Below are positions 17,299 to 26,088 of a stretch of DNA of 64,000 nt, piece after piece. The notes beneath the pieces were generated by a model. That model worked only from the letters and a program-made list of their open reading frames with translations, was not told the origin of the DNA and made no database searches. Source of the DNA: Casp-actino8 sp001510455 (GTDB lineage Bacteria > Actinomycetota > Acidimicrobiia > Acidimicrobiales > Ilumatobacteraceae); contig JAQCIK010000001.1 of assembly GCA_027592035.1 (NCBI GenBank), forward strand, positions 124,001 to 188,000, given 5' to 3'. Both the position numbers and the translations under genes were made by a program. Positions within the stretch are counted from its first letter, which is position 1; the number at the start of each line of letters is the position of its first letter.

Positions 17299-19413
17299 AT
17301 GAAGACATCACGCCGGATTCTCTCGGCGATTCTCGTTCTCGCGGTCGCGGGAGGTGGAGTGGCGATCGGTGTCTCTCTGCGGGGTGACGACAGCACCAAT
17401 GGGCTCATCATCACTCCTCGGGCCGTCGAACGGCGATCCCTGTCCGATGTTCTGTCAGTCTCGGGTGAAGTGCGGCGTGACGACGTGTACACAGTGTCGT
17501 CGAGCGTCGATGGGCGCATCTCCGATGTTCTCGTCACCGAAGGAGAAACGATCGAGGCCGGAGACCGACTCGTCGCCGTCGACGGTCGAGCATCGATCGC
17601 CGTCGACGGGACCACTCCGTTCTATCGCACACTCACGGTCGGAAGCGAAGGTCCCGACGTGCTTCAACTCGAGCGCATTCTCCTCGAGAGCGGCTACGAC
17701 ATCGAGAGTCCGGACACTCTGTTCACCGAGGAGACTCGCGACGCACTCGCCCGTTGGCAGATCGATCGTGGTTATGCATCGGGACAGGCCGAGACGGACG
17801 AAACCGTCACCCTCACCCTCAGTCCGAACCCGGCCGGCTACACCGTCGGACGCGCCAATTCGGCTGCGTTCACCATCGTGGCGTCGGTGCCCGAAGGTCG
17901 GGGAGGAGCTCTGGCCCCTCAAGCGAACGGACCCGAGATCTCGGTGTCGCTGTCGAGTGATTCGGTTCGCGAAGGGAACGCCGTCACGATCGGATTCACG
18001 GCGAGCGCCAGTCTGTCCGAGGATCTCACCATCGACTTCTCGGTGAGTGGATCCGCCGACGAGGGACTCGACTACGAGCGAGTGCCGCGCACCATCGTGA
18101 TGAAGTCCAATTCTCAATTCGCATCCTTCGATCTGACGACCCTCGAGGACGACGTCCTCGAATCCGACGAGGAAATCGTCGTCTCAGTTCTCTCCGGAAT
18201 CAGTGGCGCCTATCAGCTCGGCGATCGGAACAAGGTGCGCCTCACCGTTCGCGACGTCAATCCCGATGGTCTGCGGGCCGTCAACATCACGGCCGCGATC
18301 GACGAAGCCACCGAAGGGGGTGTCGCGACCTTCACTCTGCGCACGTCCCGTCGAGCCGATCGTGACCTTCCGGTGACAGTCGCCTACTCCGGTTCCGCCG
18401 AACAGGAATTCGACTACATCACTCCCACGGCCGATCAGTTCGTGATCCGAGCCGGAACCATGTCGACCGACGTGTCGATTCGCATACGAGACGACGGTTT
18501 CGCCGAGCCCACCGAGACCCTCACGCTCACGGTGGTCGCCGAAACCACCGGCGATGCGCGCACCACCTACGTGACCGGTTTGCCGACCGAGGCGACCATC
18601 GAGATTCGTAGTGGAGAGACTCCAGAGATGACCGTCGTCGGAGGAGGCCGCCTGCCCGAAGGTTCACGCGGTTCTTTCCGCATCGTTGCCGACGAACCGG
18701 TTCCCGAGGACACTTCGATCAATTACCAACTGTCGGGTACTGCGACTCCGGGCGTCGACTACCGCGTGGTGACCGGAACCGTGATCATGAGAGCGGGCAG
18801 TTCTTCGGTTTCGGTGGCAATCGACACTCTCGACGACGCGGTCGTCTTTCAGCCCTCCGACATGATCGTGGCGTCGTGGCCAGTCCGGGTCGGGCCGGTC
18901 GCCGTCGAAGTCGGCGATCTCGTGACTCGCGGAGCGCCCTTGTTCGAATTGACCGAGACGTCGTTCACGATCGCTCTCGTCGTCGGTGCCGCCGAGCGGG
19001 CCGAACTCGAAGTCGGCCAACGCGTGTCGGTCGATCTGACAGTGGGTGATCAGATTCTCGACGGTCTGATCGTGTCACTCGACGATTCGGCGACCCTCGG
19101 TCCGAACGGCGAGGAGAACTTCGAAGGGATCGTCGACGTCGACGTCGAGTACGACGCCGTCGACGGTGCTCGAGTGACCGTCGACGTGGTGCTCGCCGAA
19201 GTCGTCGATGCATTGGCCGTTCCAGTCGCCGCGGTGCTTCGCACGGCCGACGGAGACGTCGTTCGCGTCGTGGCGGACGACGGAACGATCGACCGAGTTC
19301 CAGTGACCATCGGCCTCGTCGATCGGGAGTGGGTGGAAGTTCTGGAAGGCCTACGGGGTGACGAGCTCGTGGTGGTCGACATCGAAACCGAGGGTCGAAC
19401 GGCCGCGTCGTGA
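17299..19413 (+). CDS. Exporter adaptor with PG-binding and Calx-beta domains
   Basis: This 704-residue membrane-fusion (HlyD/MacA-like) adaptor is N-terminally anchored (hydrophobic 7-27). A lipoyl-like half-motif (about 40-95, SGEVRRDDVYTVSSSVDGRI) is followed by a peptidoglycan-binding-like domain (about 110-160, VLQLERILLESGYD then FTEETRDALARWQ). About three Calx-beta-type repeats follow (about 213-325, 327-440 and 443-515), each with a GxDY element (GLDYERV, EFDYITP, GVDYRVV). The second lipoyl half resumes at about 522 (WPVRVGPVAVEVGDLVTRG), and the barrel and membrane-proximal domains end the protein. Adaptors with the PG insert are common in actinobacteria; the Calx-beta insertion is unusual. 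The stop overlaps the ATPase start (GTGA). Confidence 0.85.
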   Translation: MKTSRRILSAILVLAVAGGGVAIGVSLRGDDSTNGLIITPRAVERRSLSDVLSVSGEVRRDDVYTVSSSVDGRISDVLVTEGETIEAGDRLVAVDGRASIAVDGTTPFYRTLTVGSEGPDVLQLERILLESGYDIESPDTLFTEETRDALARWQIDRGYASGQAETDETVTLTLSPNPAGYTVGRANSAAFTIVASVPEGRGGALAPQANGPEISVSLSSDSVREGNAVTIGFTASASLSEDLTIDFSVSGSADEGLDYERVPRTIVMKSNSQFASFDLTTLEDDVLESDEEIVVSVLSGISGAYQLGDRNKVRLTVRDVNPDGLRAVNITAAIDEATEGGVATFTLRTSRRADRDLPVTVAYSGSAEQEFDYITPTADQFVIRAGTMSTDVSIRIRDDGFAEPTETLTLTVVAETTGDARTTYVTGLPTEATIEIRSGETPEMTVVGGGRLPEGSRGSFRIVADEPVPEDTSINYQLSGTATPGVDYRVVTGTVIMRAGSSSVSVAIDTLDDAVVFQPSDMIVASWPVRVGPVAVEVGDLVTRGAPLFELTETSFTIALVVGAAERAELEVGQRVSVDLTVGDQILDGLIVSLDDSATLGPNGEENFEGIVDVDVEYDAVDGARVTVDVVLAEVVDALAVPVAAVLRTADGDVVRVVADDGTIDRVPVTIGLVDREWVEVLEGLRGDELVVVDIETEGRTAAS

Positions 19414-20102
19414 CCACTCCATTTCTCGAACTGAAAGCGGTCACGCGCGTCTACGGGTCGGGCGACACCGAGGTTCGAGCTCTCGACGGAGTGTCGTTGG
19501 CGATCATGCCCGGCGACTTCGTGTCGATCGTCGGCCCGTCGGGTTCGGGAAAATCGACCATGCTCGGCCTGCTCGGTTGCCTCGACGCACCGAGTGACGG
19601 CACCATCGTGGTCGACGGAGAGGACGTGTCACGCGTCGCCGATGCGGCGCGCACTCGGGTACGCGGTCGCAGTATCGGATTCGTCTTCCAACAGTTCCAC
19701 CTCATCCCTCACCTAGACGCGGTTTCGAACGTCGAGACCGCTCTCTTGTATCGCGGCATACGTCCGACCGAGCGACGTGAGCGTGCACTCGCGTCCCTCG
19801 ACCGAGTGGGACTCGCGCACCGTCACGACCATCGCCCGGTCCAACTGTCGGGAGGCGAACAACAGCGAGTCGCGCTGGCCAGAGCACTGGTGACCGAGCC
19901 CAAGATTCTCCTCGCTGACGAACCAACCGGGGCTCTCGACAGCAAGAACGCCGCCAACGTCATGGAGATCCTCGCCGGACTGCGAAGTCACGAGAGAGCC
20001 GTCGTCCTCGTCACCCATGACGTCGGAATCGCCGATTCGGCGGCGCGCAAGGTGTCGATGCTCGACGGCCGAATCGTCGCCGACGAGGTGCTGCGACCAT
20101 GA
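19410..20102 (+). CDS. ABC transporter ATPase, MacB/LolD type
   Basis: The 230-residue ATPase has Walker A GPSGSGKST (42-50), the Q-loop FVFQQFHLIP, signature LSGGEQQ (146-152), Walker B ILLADE (166-171) and the switch histidine in VTHD. It belongs to the LolD/MacB group, which powers extracytoplasmic work through FtsX-like permeases rather than membrane transport. It starts with GTG overlapping the adaptor gene by four bases, and ends overlapping the permease (ATGA). Confidence 0.95.
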   Translation: MTTPFLELKAVTRVYGSGDTEVRALDGVSLAIMPGDFVSIVGPSGSGKSTMLGLLGCLDAPSDGTIVVDGEDVSRVADAARTRVRGRSIGFVFQQFHLIPHLDAVSNVETALLYRGIRPTERRERALASLDRVGLAHRHDHRPVQLSGGEQQRVALARALVTEPKILLADEPTGALDSKNAANVMEILAGLRSHERAVVLVTHDVGIADSAARKVSMLDGRIVADEVLRP

Positions 20103-21289
20103 GTACGTCGCGCGATCTCACCCGAGTCGCCTTCTCGGGCCTCGCCGCCCGCAAGATGCGAACGGTCCTCTTGCTTCTCGGCCCGATGATCGGCGTGGCA
20201 GCGATCGTGGCCGCAGTCGGTCTGACCGATTCGGCCAAGGGTGATCTGAAGGCCAAGGTCGACGAACTGGGCACCAACCTGATCGAGGCCTCGGCGGCGA
20301 GTGCTTTCGGCCAGAGTTCGCCGACCCTGCCCGTCGACGCCGTCGAACGAGCGCTCACCGTGACGACGGTGGAATCGGTCAGTGCCGTTCGCCAGCTGTC
20401 CAACGTTCTGGTCACTCCGTACACCGAGGCCCTGGAACAGTTCGACACCGTTCCGATTCCCGTTCTGGCGGCCGATCGCGATCTCCCCGACGTTCTCGAG
20501 ATCGGCCTCGTCTCCGGTCGCTGGCTCGACGACTTCGACGAGCGAACCTCGGCCCGGGTGGCCGTGATCGGTCAAGGACTGGCCGCGGAATTCTCCTACC
20601 TTCCCGGCGAGGAACGAACGATCGAGCTCGGCGATCATGCCTATGCGGTGATCGGTGTGCTGGAACGAGTGCCCCTCGAACCGGGTTTCGACAACGCGGT
20701 TTTCGTTCCCTTCGCGGCCGTCGCCGAGGATTTCCTCGACGAGGTCCCCGTCGAACCGAACAAGTTGTACGTGCGATGCGAGACCGGAACCGAAGATCTG
20801 ACCGCCGAAGCCTTGTCGGTCGCAGTGGGCCTCGGCGGTCCGACTCAGATCTCGTCGGAGATCAAGAGTGAAGCACTCGAGCTCGCCGCCGAGAGCGACC
20901 GGCAACTCCAGTTGATCGTCGTGTCGATGGGTCTTCTAGCCATCGTCGTCGGTGGACTCGGAATCGCGAACGTCATGTCGATCTCGGTGATACAACGATC
21001 CGCCGAGATCGGAATTCGTCGAGCACTCGGCCACACGCGTCGCATCATCGCTCTTCAATTCCTTCTGGAAGCGGTCGTCGTCGGGCTACTGGGAGGGATA
21101 CTCGGTGTCCTTCTGGGCATGTTCGCCATCTTCGTCGGGGTCTCGGCGGCCGGTTGGGTCTTCGTCATGGCCGGGTGGCTCGCACCGGCCGGGATCACTC
21201 TCGCCATCGTGATTTCGGTCCTGGCCGGCTCGTACCCGGCGGTCCGCGCCGCTCGACTCGAGCCACTGGAAACTCTTCGTCTCGGCTGA
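20099..21289 (+). CDS. MacB-like FtsX-family ABC permease
   Basis: The 396-residue permease has the MacB layout: one membrane helix near residues 20-42, a large extracytoplasmic domain (about 45-270), and three C-terminal helices. The FtsX-type segment VIQRSAEIGIRRALGHTRRIIALQFLLEA is recognisable in two parts around 300-328. The adaptor, ATPase and permease together make a tripartite-like mechanotransmission exporter, adapted to a cell envelope without a proteobacterial outer membrane. The cargo is unknown; the upstream lipoprotein is a candidate partner. An inverted repeat follows the stop. Confidence 0.92.
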   Translation: MSTSRDLTRVAFSGLAARKMRTVLLLLGPMIGVAAIVAAVGLTDSAKGDLKAKVDELGTNLIEASAASAFGQSSPTLPVDAVERALTVTTVESVSAVRQLSNVLVTPYTEALEQFDTVPIPVLAADRDLPDVLEIGLVSGRWLDDFDERTSARVAVIGQGLAAEFSYLPGEERTIELGDHAYAVIGVLERVPLEPGFDNAVFVPFAAVAEDFLDEVPVEPNKLYVRCETGTEDLTAEALSVAVGLGGPTQISSEIKSEALELAAESDRQLQLIVVSMGLLAIVVGGLGIANVMSISVIQRSAEIGIRRALGHTRRIIALQFLLEAVVVGLLGGILGVLLGMFAIFVGVSAAGWVFVMAGWLAPAGITLAIVISVLAGSYPAVRAARLEPLETLRLG

Positions 21290-21300
21290 CAGCCGGACCG

Positions 21301-21330
21301 TGAGCGATTGCCTCCGGGACGAATCGCTCA
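21301..21330. terminator. Bidirectional hairpin between convergent genes
   Basis: A perfect 9-bp inverted repeat, TGAGCGATT/AATCGCTCA, with a 12-base loop sits between the permease stop and the reversed LLM gene and includes the LLM stop codon. It has no strong T-run, which is common for actinobacterial terminators. Confidence 0.5.
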
Positions 21331-22221
21331 GTGATACAGATCGAAGAGTTCTCCGATGGCCTTCACCTGGCCACCACTCGTGCTCGACATCACGGCGATC
21401 GGCTCGACGCCGATCGCCCGCCACGCCGCGAATCCTTCGAGCACTTGGTCCGGAGTACCAAATAGAGTGCAATCCGACAGCCAGCGATCACTCATGGCCG
21501 AGGAAACCTCGTCACGGCGCCCTTCGGCGAGCAACACCTCGACTGCTTCCATTTCCTCGACGTACCCGGCCGCTTTCCAGTAGTTGCGGTAGTTGGGGAG
21601 TCTCACGTACACCGACATCGTCTTGCGATTGATCGCGGCCGCCGCTTGCCGGTCGTCACTGATCACGGTAGGAATCATGTTGGCCAGATAGAAGTCGGCC
21701 GCGGTGACGCGATGCCGCTGGACCTGGGTGTGGGACAGGCTCGCATTGGCCCACAGCGCGCCGTTTCCGATCTCTTGGGCGAGATCGAGCATCCGATCCC
21801 GTAACGCGGCCACGTAGATCGGAGGGAGCTCGCCGCTGTACTTCTCGTTGGCCTTCAGATCGCCCACGAAAGTGCGCATGTCGGCCAGCGGCGGACCCAT
21901 CGTCACACCAAGACGACGAACCATCGGCTCGTGACTCACTCCGAGTCCGAGCGCGAACCTTCCACTGGACACCTCGTGAACATGACTTGCGATGTTCCCG
22001 ACCTCGTTCAAAGAATTGCCATAAATGCCCTGAATCGCCGTGAAGAAGCGAAGGCGGGACGTCACGTGAGCCAGACTCACGCACAATCCGAGGGCCCCAC
22101 CCAGGGTCGGGCAGGCCAGAGCCGGAAAACCACGTGTCTCGGCTTCGGTCGCCAGGTCCAGGATCGCTCGACGTCGACCCGGTGAGGCGACGATCGACAA
22201 GGCAGGACGTTCGTCGTTCAC
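21328..22221 (-). CDS. LLM-class (luciferase-like) oxidoreductase
   Basis: The 297-residue protein is a bacterial-luciferase-like TIM-barrel oxidoreductase. Family features include SGRFALGLGVSHEPMVRRLG (about 86-105), the segment PPIYVAALRDRMLDLAQEIGNGALWAN in two parts, and the C-terminal LFGTPDQVLEGFAAW. Actinobacterial members often use F420H2 instead of FMNH2; an NpdG homologue elsewhere in the window would fit. The substrate is unknown. It starts with GTG behind a TACGGT hexamer and is divergent from pimA. Confidence 0.85.
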   Translation of the reverse strand: MNDERPALSIVASPGRRRAILDLATEAETRGFPALACPTLGGALGLCVSLAHVTSRLRFFTAIQGIYGNSLNEVGNIASHVHEVSSGRFALGLGVSHEPMVRRLGVTMGPPLADMRTFVGDLKANEKYSGELPPIYVAALRDRMLDLAQEIGNGALWANASLSHTQVQRHRVTAADFYLANMIPTVISDDRQAAAAINRKTMSVYVRLPNYRNYWKAAGYVEEMEAVEVLLAEGRRDEVSSAMSDRWLSDCTLFGTPDQVLEGFAAWRAIGVEPIAVMSSTSGGQVKAIGELFDLYH

Positions 22222-22227
22222 GTGATC

Positions 22228-22233
22228 ACCGTA
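22228..22233 (-). promoter_or_regulatory. Leaderless -10 hexamer for the LLM gene
   Basis: Reverse-strand TACGGT ends six bases before the GTG start. It stands back to back with the pimA hexamer in the 59-base divergent gap. Confidence 0.55.
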
Positions 22234-22267
22234 CTTGCACGCCCGTGGGCGCGTGACATGTGGTTGC

Positions 22268-22273
22268 TAACTT
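22268..22273 (+). promoter_or_regulatory. Leaderless -10 hexamer for pimA
   Basis: TAACTT ends seven bases before ATG 22281, which supports this ATG over the upstream GTG at 22260. Confidence 0.6.
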
Positions 22274-22280
22274 CTCGCCC

Positions 22281-23507
22281 ATGCCCTCCATCGACCAGTC
22301 GCGTGCAGCGACGGTCGGATCGTCCTCCCGTTCTCTGCGAGTGGCACTTTTCTCGCCCTACAGCCTGACCCTGCCGGGGGGAGTGCAGAACCAAGTGATG
22401 GGGCTCGCTCGCTCGTTGCGCCGTTCGGGACACGAGGTGAGGGTGCTCGGTCCCTGCGATGGTGCTCCACCCGACACGTTCGTCACCCCACTCGGAGAAT
22501 CTCTACCGACGGCAGCGAACGGCTCGATCGCACCCATCGCTCCCGACCCCGCAGCAGCGTTACGAACGATCCGCGCGCTTCGCGACGAGGAGTTCGATGT
22601 CCTTCATCTTCACGAACCCCTGTCACCAGGCCCCACTCTCACGGCCCTCCTGATGCGAACCGCACCCATCGTTGGGACCTTTCACGCCGCTGGCGACAGC
22701 GCCAGTTATCGATACCTGAATCGCTTCGTCCGCTCGATCGCCGACGGAATCGACGAACGCGTCGCGGTGTCACGCGATGCGGAGGATCTCGCCGAGCGCT
22801 ATCTCGGCGGCGTCTATCGGATCATGCCGAACGCCGTCGAACTCGATCGCTTTTTCGGGGGCCGGGCCGATCGCACGCGATCGATTCTCTTCTGCGGTCG
22901 ACACGAACCTCGGAAGGGACTGGAAATCCTTCTCCGAGCCCACGATCGACTCGGCGACGACACCGTACTTTTCATCGCATCGGAGGGCCCCGAGACGGCC
23001 CGCCTCCGTCACGAGTGGCCCGAGAGTTCGACTCGTCGATGGCTGGGAAGGATCAGCGATCGCAACAAGGTCGATCTGCTCCACACCGTCAGCGTCTTCT
23101 GCTCACCAGCCACTGGTGGAGAAAGCTTCGGCATCGTTCTTCTCGAGGCGATGGCGGCCGGTGCAGTCGTCGTCGCCTCCGACATCGACGGATACCGAAA
23201 CGTCGCGACTCACCGGCAGGACTCGCGCTTGGTTCCTCCCGACGACGACGCCGCACTGGCGACGGTTCTGAGAGAAGTGCTCGACGACCCCGCCGATGCT
23301 GAGGTACTTCGCAAGAACGGATCTCGTCGGGCCGAGATGTTCTCGATGGACTCCCTGGCCGACGCGTACGTCGAGGTCTATCGCTCAGCGATCGATCGAA
23401 CGAACGGTCGAGTCTCACCTGCGCATCCGTCCTCGACGTCGGCCCGGCTCGCTCGGTCGCTCGTGTCACGTATCGAACGGATATCTCCTCGTAAACTGGG
23501 GAGATGA
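22281..23507 (+). CDS. pimA: Phosphatidylinositol mannosyltransferase PimA-like
   Basis: The 408-residue GT4 glycosyltransferase matches PimA, which transfers the first mannose from GDP-mannose to phosphatidylinositol on the cytoplasmic membrane face. Seen motifs are PYSLTLPGGVQNQVMGLA near the start, VLHLHEPLSPG, the donor-site segment FCGRHEPRKGLEILL, and the EX7E motif GGESFGIVLLEAMAAG. A basic C-terminal tail of about 40 residues may bind membrane. In mycobacteria this gene follows patA directly; here it has its own promoter. The stop overlaps the lemA ATG. Confidence 0.88.
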   Translation: MPSIDQSRAATVGSSSRSLRVALFSPYSLTLPGGVQNQVMGLARSLRRSGHEVRVLGPCDGAPPDTFVTPLGESLPTAANGSIAPIAPDPAAALRTIRALRDEEFDVLHLHEPLSPGPTLTALLMRTAPIVGTFHAAGDSASYRYLNRFVRSIADGIDERVAVSRDAEDLAERYLGGVYRIMPNAVELDRFFGGRADRTRSILFCGRHEPRKGLEILLRAHDRLGDDTVLFIASEGPETARLRHEWPESSTRRWLGRISDRNKVDLLHTVSVFCSPATGGESFGIVLLEAMAAGAVVVASDIDGYRNVATHRQDSRLVPPDDDAALATVLREVLDDPADAEVLRKNGSRRAEMFSMDSLADAYVEVYRSAIDRTNGRVSPAHPSSTSARLARSLVSRIERISPRKLGR

Positions 23508-24055
23508 CTCTCCTCGTCGTCCTGGCGATCGTGATCGTTCTCGTCGTGATCGTCGTCGTTCTCTACAACGGTCTCGTGCGGGCTCGCAACACCGTCGACA
23601 ACGCTTGGTCACAGATCGACGTGCAACTGAAGCGTCGTCTCGACCTCATTCCGAATCTGGTCGAGACGGTCAAGGGTTACGCATCTCACGAGCAAAGAAC
23701 TTTCGATGCGGTGATCACGGCGCGCAACTCGGCGTTGGCGGCTCCGTCGCAGCCCGGCCCTCAAGCCGAAGCCGACAACTTGGTGTCCGGAGCTCTCCGG
23801 CAATTGTTCGCCCTGTCGGAGGCGTACCCCGATCTCAAGGCCAACCAGAACTTTCTCGCCTTGCAAGAGGAGATAACGGCCACCGAGAGCCGGGTGGCCT
23901 ACGCGAGGCAGTTCTACAACGACTCGGTCCTCACGTTCCACAACAAGCTCGACACCTTTCCCACGGTGCTGGTCGCCAAGATCGGCTCGTTCCCACGTCG
24001 AGAATTCTTCGAGGCCGAACCCGAGGCGCAGAACCCGCCGTCGGTTTCCTTCTGA
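23504..24055 (+). CDS. lemA: LemA family protein
   Basis: LemA proteins have one N-terminal membrane helix (residues 2-22 here) and a helical domain outside. The conserved core is visible as LVRARNTVDNAWSQIDVQLKRR and LIPNLVETVKGYASHEQ, with YNDSVLTFHNKLDTFP near the end. At 183 residues the length is typical. LemA is commonly encoded beside HtpX-like proteases, as here (six bases downstream), and is thought to be linked to membrane protein quality control; its biochemical role is not known. ATG overlaps the pimA stop. Confidence 0.92.
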   Translation: MTLLVVLAIVIVLVVIVVVLYNGLVRARNTVDNAWSQIDVQLKRRLDLIPNLVETVKGYASHEQRTFDAVITARNSALAAPSQPGPQAEADNLVSGALRQLFALSEAYPDLKANQNFLALQEEITATESRVAYARQFYNDSVLTFHNKLDTFPTVLVAKIGSFPRREFFEAEPEAQNPPSVSF

Positions 24056-24061
24056 GGTTCC

Positions 24062-24967
24062 GTGTTCAACGAGATTCGTTCCAACAAACGGCGCAGCACG
24101 GCGCTCGTCGCAGGCTTCGTCGTATTCGTCGTGGCCGTCGGGGCTGCCGTCGGTTTTCTGGTAGGGGGTGGCCCGACGACACTCGTCGTCTCGGTCCTGA
24201 TCGCCGGTGTCATCGCCTTCACGTCGTACTGGAAGTCGGACTCGATCGCCTTGCGCGTGAGTCGAGCTCATCCCGCCGATTCCGAGACGTACGCTCGCTT
24301 GCACAATCTCGTGGAGGGTCTCTGCATCGCTGGTGGGCTGCCGAAACCTGCGGTCTACGTGATCGATGATCCGGCACCGAACGCCTTCGCAACCGGCCGC
24401 AATCCTCGTCACGCGGCCATTGCGGTGACCACCGGACTCCTCGAGAAGATGAATCGTGTCGAGCTGGAAGGTGTCGTGGCTCACGAGCTCTCTCACATTC
24501 GCAACTACGACATCCTCGTCAGTACTTTGGCCGTGACGATGGTGGGTGCAGTTGCCGTTCTGACCGACATCGGAATTCGCCTCATGTGGTGGAACGGTGG
24601 TCGGGTACGCCGACAGGGTGATCACTCGAACGGCTCGAATCCGTTGGCTCTCCTCGGCTTCGCTCTGCTGATCGTCGCACCGATCGTCGCCAAGGCGATG
24701 CAAGCGACCATCAGTCGTCGCCGCGAGACCTTGGCGGACGTCTCGGCCTGTCAGCTCACCCGTTATCCACCTGGATTGATCGGAGCCCTCGAGAAGCTGC
24801 GAGACGACACCACCACGACTCACTCGGCCTCGATGGCGACCGCCCACATGTGGATCGAACAGCCGTTGTCAGGAGTTCGCGACGAAGGACGTCTCGGTTG
24901 GTTCCATCGGATGTTCGACACCCATCCACCCCTCGACGATCGCATTGCCCTTCTGAAGGAGCTCTGA
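24062..24967 (+). CDS. htpX: HtpX-like M48 zinc metalloprotease
   Basis: The 301-residue membrane protease has two N-terminal helices (about 15-60), the zinc motif HELSH at 141-145 in VVAHELSHIRNYD, another membrane stretch (about 155-215), and the third-ligand region SRRRETLADVSACQLT. The C-terminal MFDTHPPLDDRIALLKEL is typical of HtpX. Such proteases degrade misfolded membrane proteins. Start GTG 24062 follows a weak TGAGG ribosome site overlapping the lemA stop. Confidence 0.92.
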   Translation: MFNEIRSNKRRSTALVAGFVVFVVAVGAAVGFLVGGGPTTLVVSVLIAGVIAFTSYWKSDSIALRVSRAHPADSETYARLHNLVEGLCIAGGLPKPAVYVIDDPAPNAFATGRNPRHAAIAVTTGLLEKMNRVELEGVVAHELSHIRNYDILVSTLAVTMVGAVAVLTDIGIRLMWWNGGRVRRQGDHSNGSNPLALLGFALLIVAPIVAKAMQATISRRRETLADVSACQLTRYPPGLIGALEKLRDDTTTTHSASMATAHMWIEQPLSGVRDEGRLGWFHRMFDTHPPLDDRIALLKEL

Positions 24968-24968
24968 C

Positions 24969-26069
24969 ATGAAACGCCTGATTCCCGTCCTTCTCGGCAT
25001 ATCGGGGCTCGTGGTCGCGTGCGGAGGAGCGGAGAAAACCTCCACGGCACCCGTCGTCGCGGCAACCGAAGCCCCGACGACCAGCACCGAGCCCACCATC
25101 GTCAGCACCACCTCGGAGGCTCCGGCCTCGACCACCACGACCGAAGCCGTACCCGTACCGGTTGCGCCACTCACGGGCCTTCCCATCGACGATCCGTCGA
25201 TCCTCGATCGTCCGGCCCTCCTCGTGAAGATCGACAACGCTCCCGGCGCCTGGCCCCAGACCGGGCTGAATCAAGCCGACATCGTGTACGAGGAGAACGT
25301 CGAAGGCTGGACGCGCATGGCGGCGATCTTTCACTCGCAGGGTTCCGACCCGATCGGCCCCATTCGCTCCGGACGCACCCAGGACATCAGCCTCGGGACG
25401 AGTCTCGACCGACCCCTTCTCGTGTGGAGCGGTGGCAACGCCACGACGACTCGACTGATCAATCGCTCGGAACTGATCAACATGAGCGTGTCGGCGGCCG
25501 GCCCGAACGGGGGCTACTTTCGATCCTCCGACAAACGGGCTCCCCACAACCTTTTCACTCGGACGTCGAGCATCTGGGCCCTCGACGAGGGGAGGGGAGG
25601 CCGGCCTCCAGCTCAGTTCAGCCATGGTTCGCTCGGCGAGAGCGGCGAGGCGGTGACCGGTGTGAAGTTGCGAATGGACGGTGGCATGCGGGCGTCCTGG
25701 CAATACGACGGATCGAGTGGAACCTTTCTTCGATCTCGGGACGACGATCCACACGTTCTCTCCGACGGTTCCCGAATATCGACCCACAACGTCGTCGTCC
25801 TGGAATGCGAGTACCGAACCAGCGTGGCTGACAGTCGGAGTCCCGAGGCCCAGACCACCGGGTCCGGACCGGCGTGGGTTTACGCCGCCGGACGCATGAT
25901 CGAAGGCACGTGGTCCCGAGCCGACGAGAAATCGCCCTGGACGCTGACCTCCCTCGACGGGGAGCCGATTGCACTGCAACCGGGCCGCACATGGGTCGAA
26001 TTGATTCGTTCCGGCCAATCGGTGACCGTACCGTCGGACACATCGGTCGACGATGTGCCGTGGCCCTGA
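24969..26069 (+). CDS. DUF3048 (YerB-like) lipoprotein
   Basis: A lipoprotein signal ends at Cys18 (LVVACGG). A Thr/Ser/Ala-rich linker (about 25-62) leads into the DUF3048 domain, opening with PLTGLPIDDPSILDRPALLVKIDN. The core has ADIVYEENVEGWTRMAAIFHSQ and PIGPIRSGRTQDISL. YerB-type proteins are surface-exposed and of unknown function; some are linked to cell-wall hydrolysis. It starts one base after the htpX stop, so it probably belongs to the pimA-lemA-htpX unit. Confidence 0.88.
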   Translation: MKRLIPVLLGISGLVVACGGAEKTSTAPVVAATEAPTTSTEPTIVSTTSEAPASTTTTEAVPVPVAPLTGLPIDDPSILDRPALLVKIDNAPGAWPQTGLNQADIVYEENVEGWTRMAAIFHSQGSDPIGPIRSGRTQDISLGTSLDRPLLVWSGGNATTTRLINRSELINMSVSAAGPNGGYFRSSDKRAPHNLFTRTSSIWALDEGRGGRPPAQFSHGSLGESGEAVTGVKLRMDGGMRASWQYDGSSGTFLRSRDDDPHVLSDGSRISTHNVVVLECEYRTSVADSRSPEAQTTGSGPAWVYAAGRMIEGTWSRADEKSPWTLTSLDGEPIALQPGRTWVELIRSGQSVTVPSDTSVDDVPWP

Positions 26070-26075
26070 TCCTCG

Positions 26076-26081
26076 TAGCAT
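26076..26081 (+). promoter_or_regulatory. Leaderless -10 hexamer for pdxS
   Basis: TAGCAT ends seven bases before ATG 26089, giving the vitamin B6 genes a probable leaderless promoter. Confidence 0.6.
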
Positions 26082-26088
26082 TCAGCTC

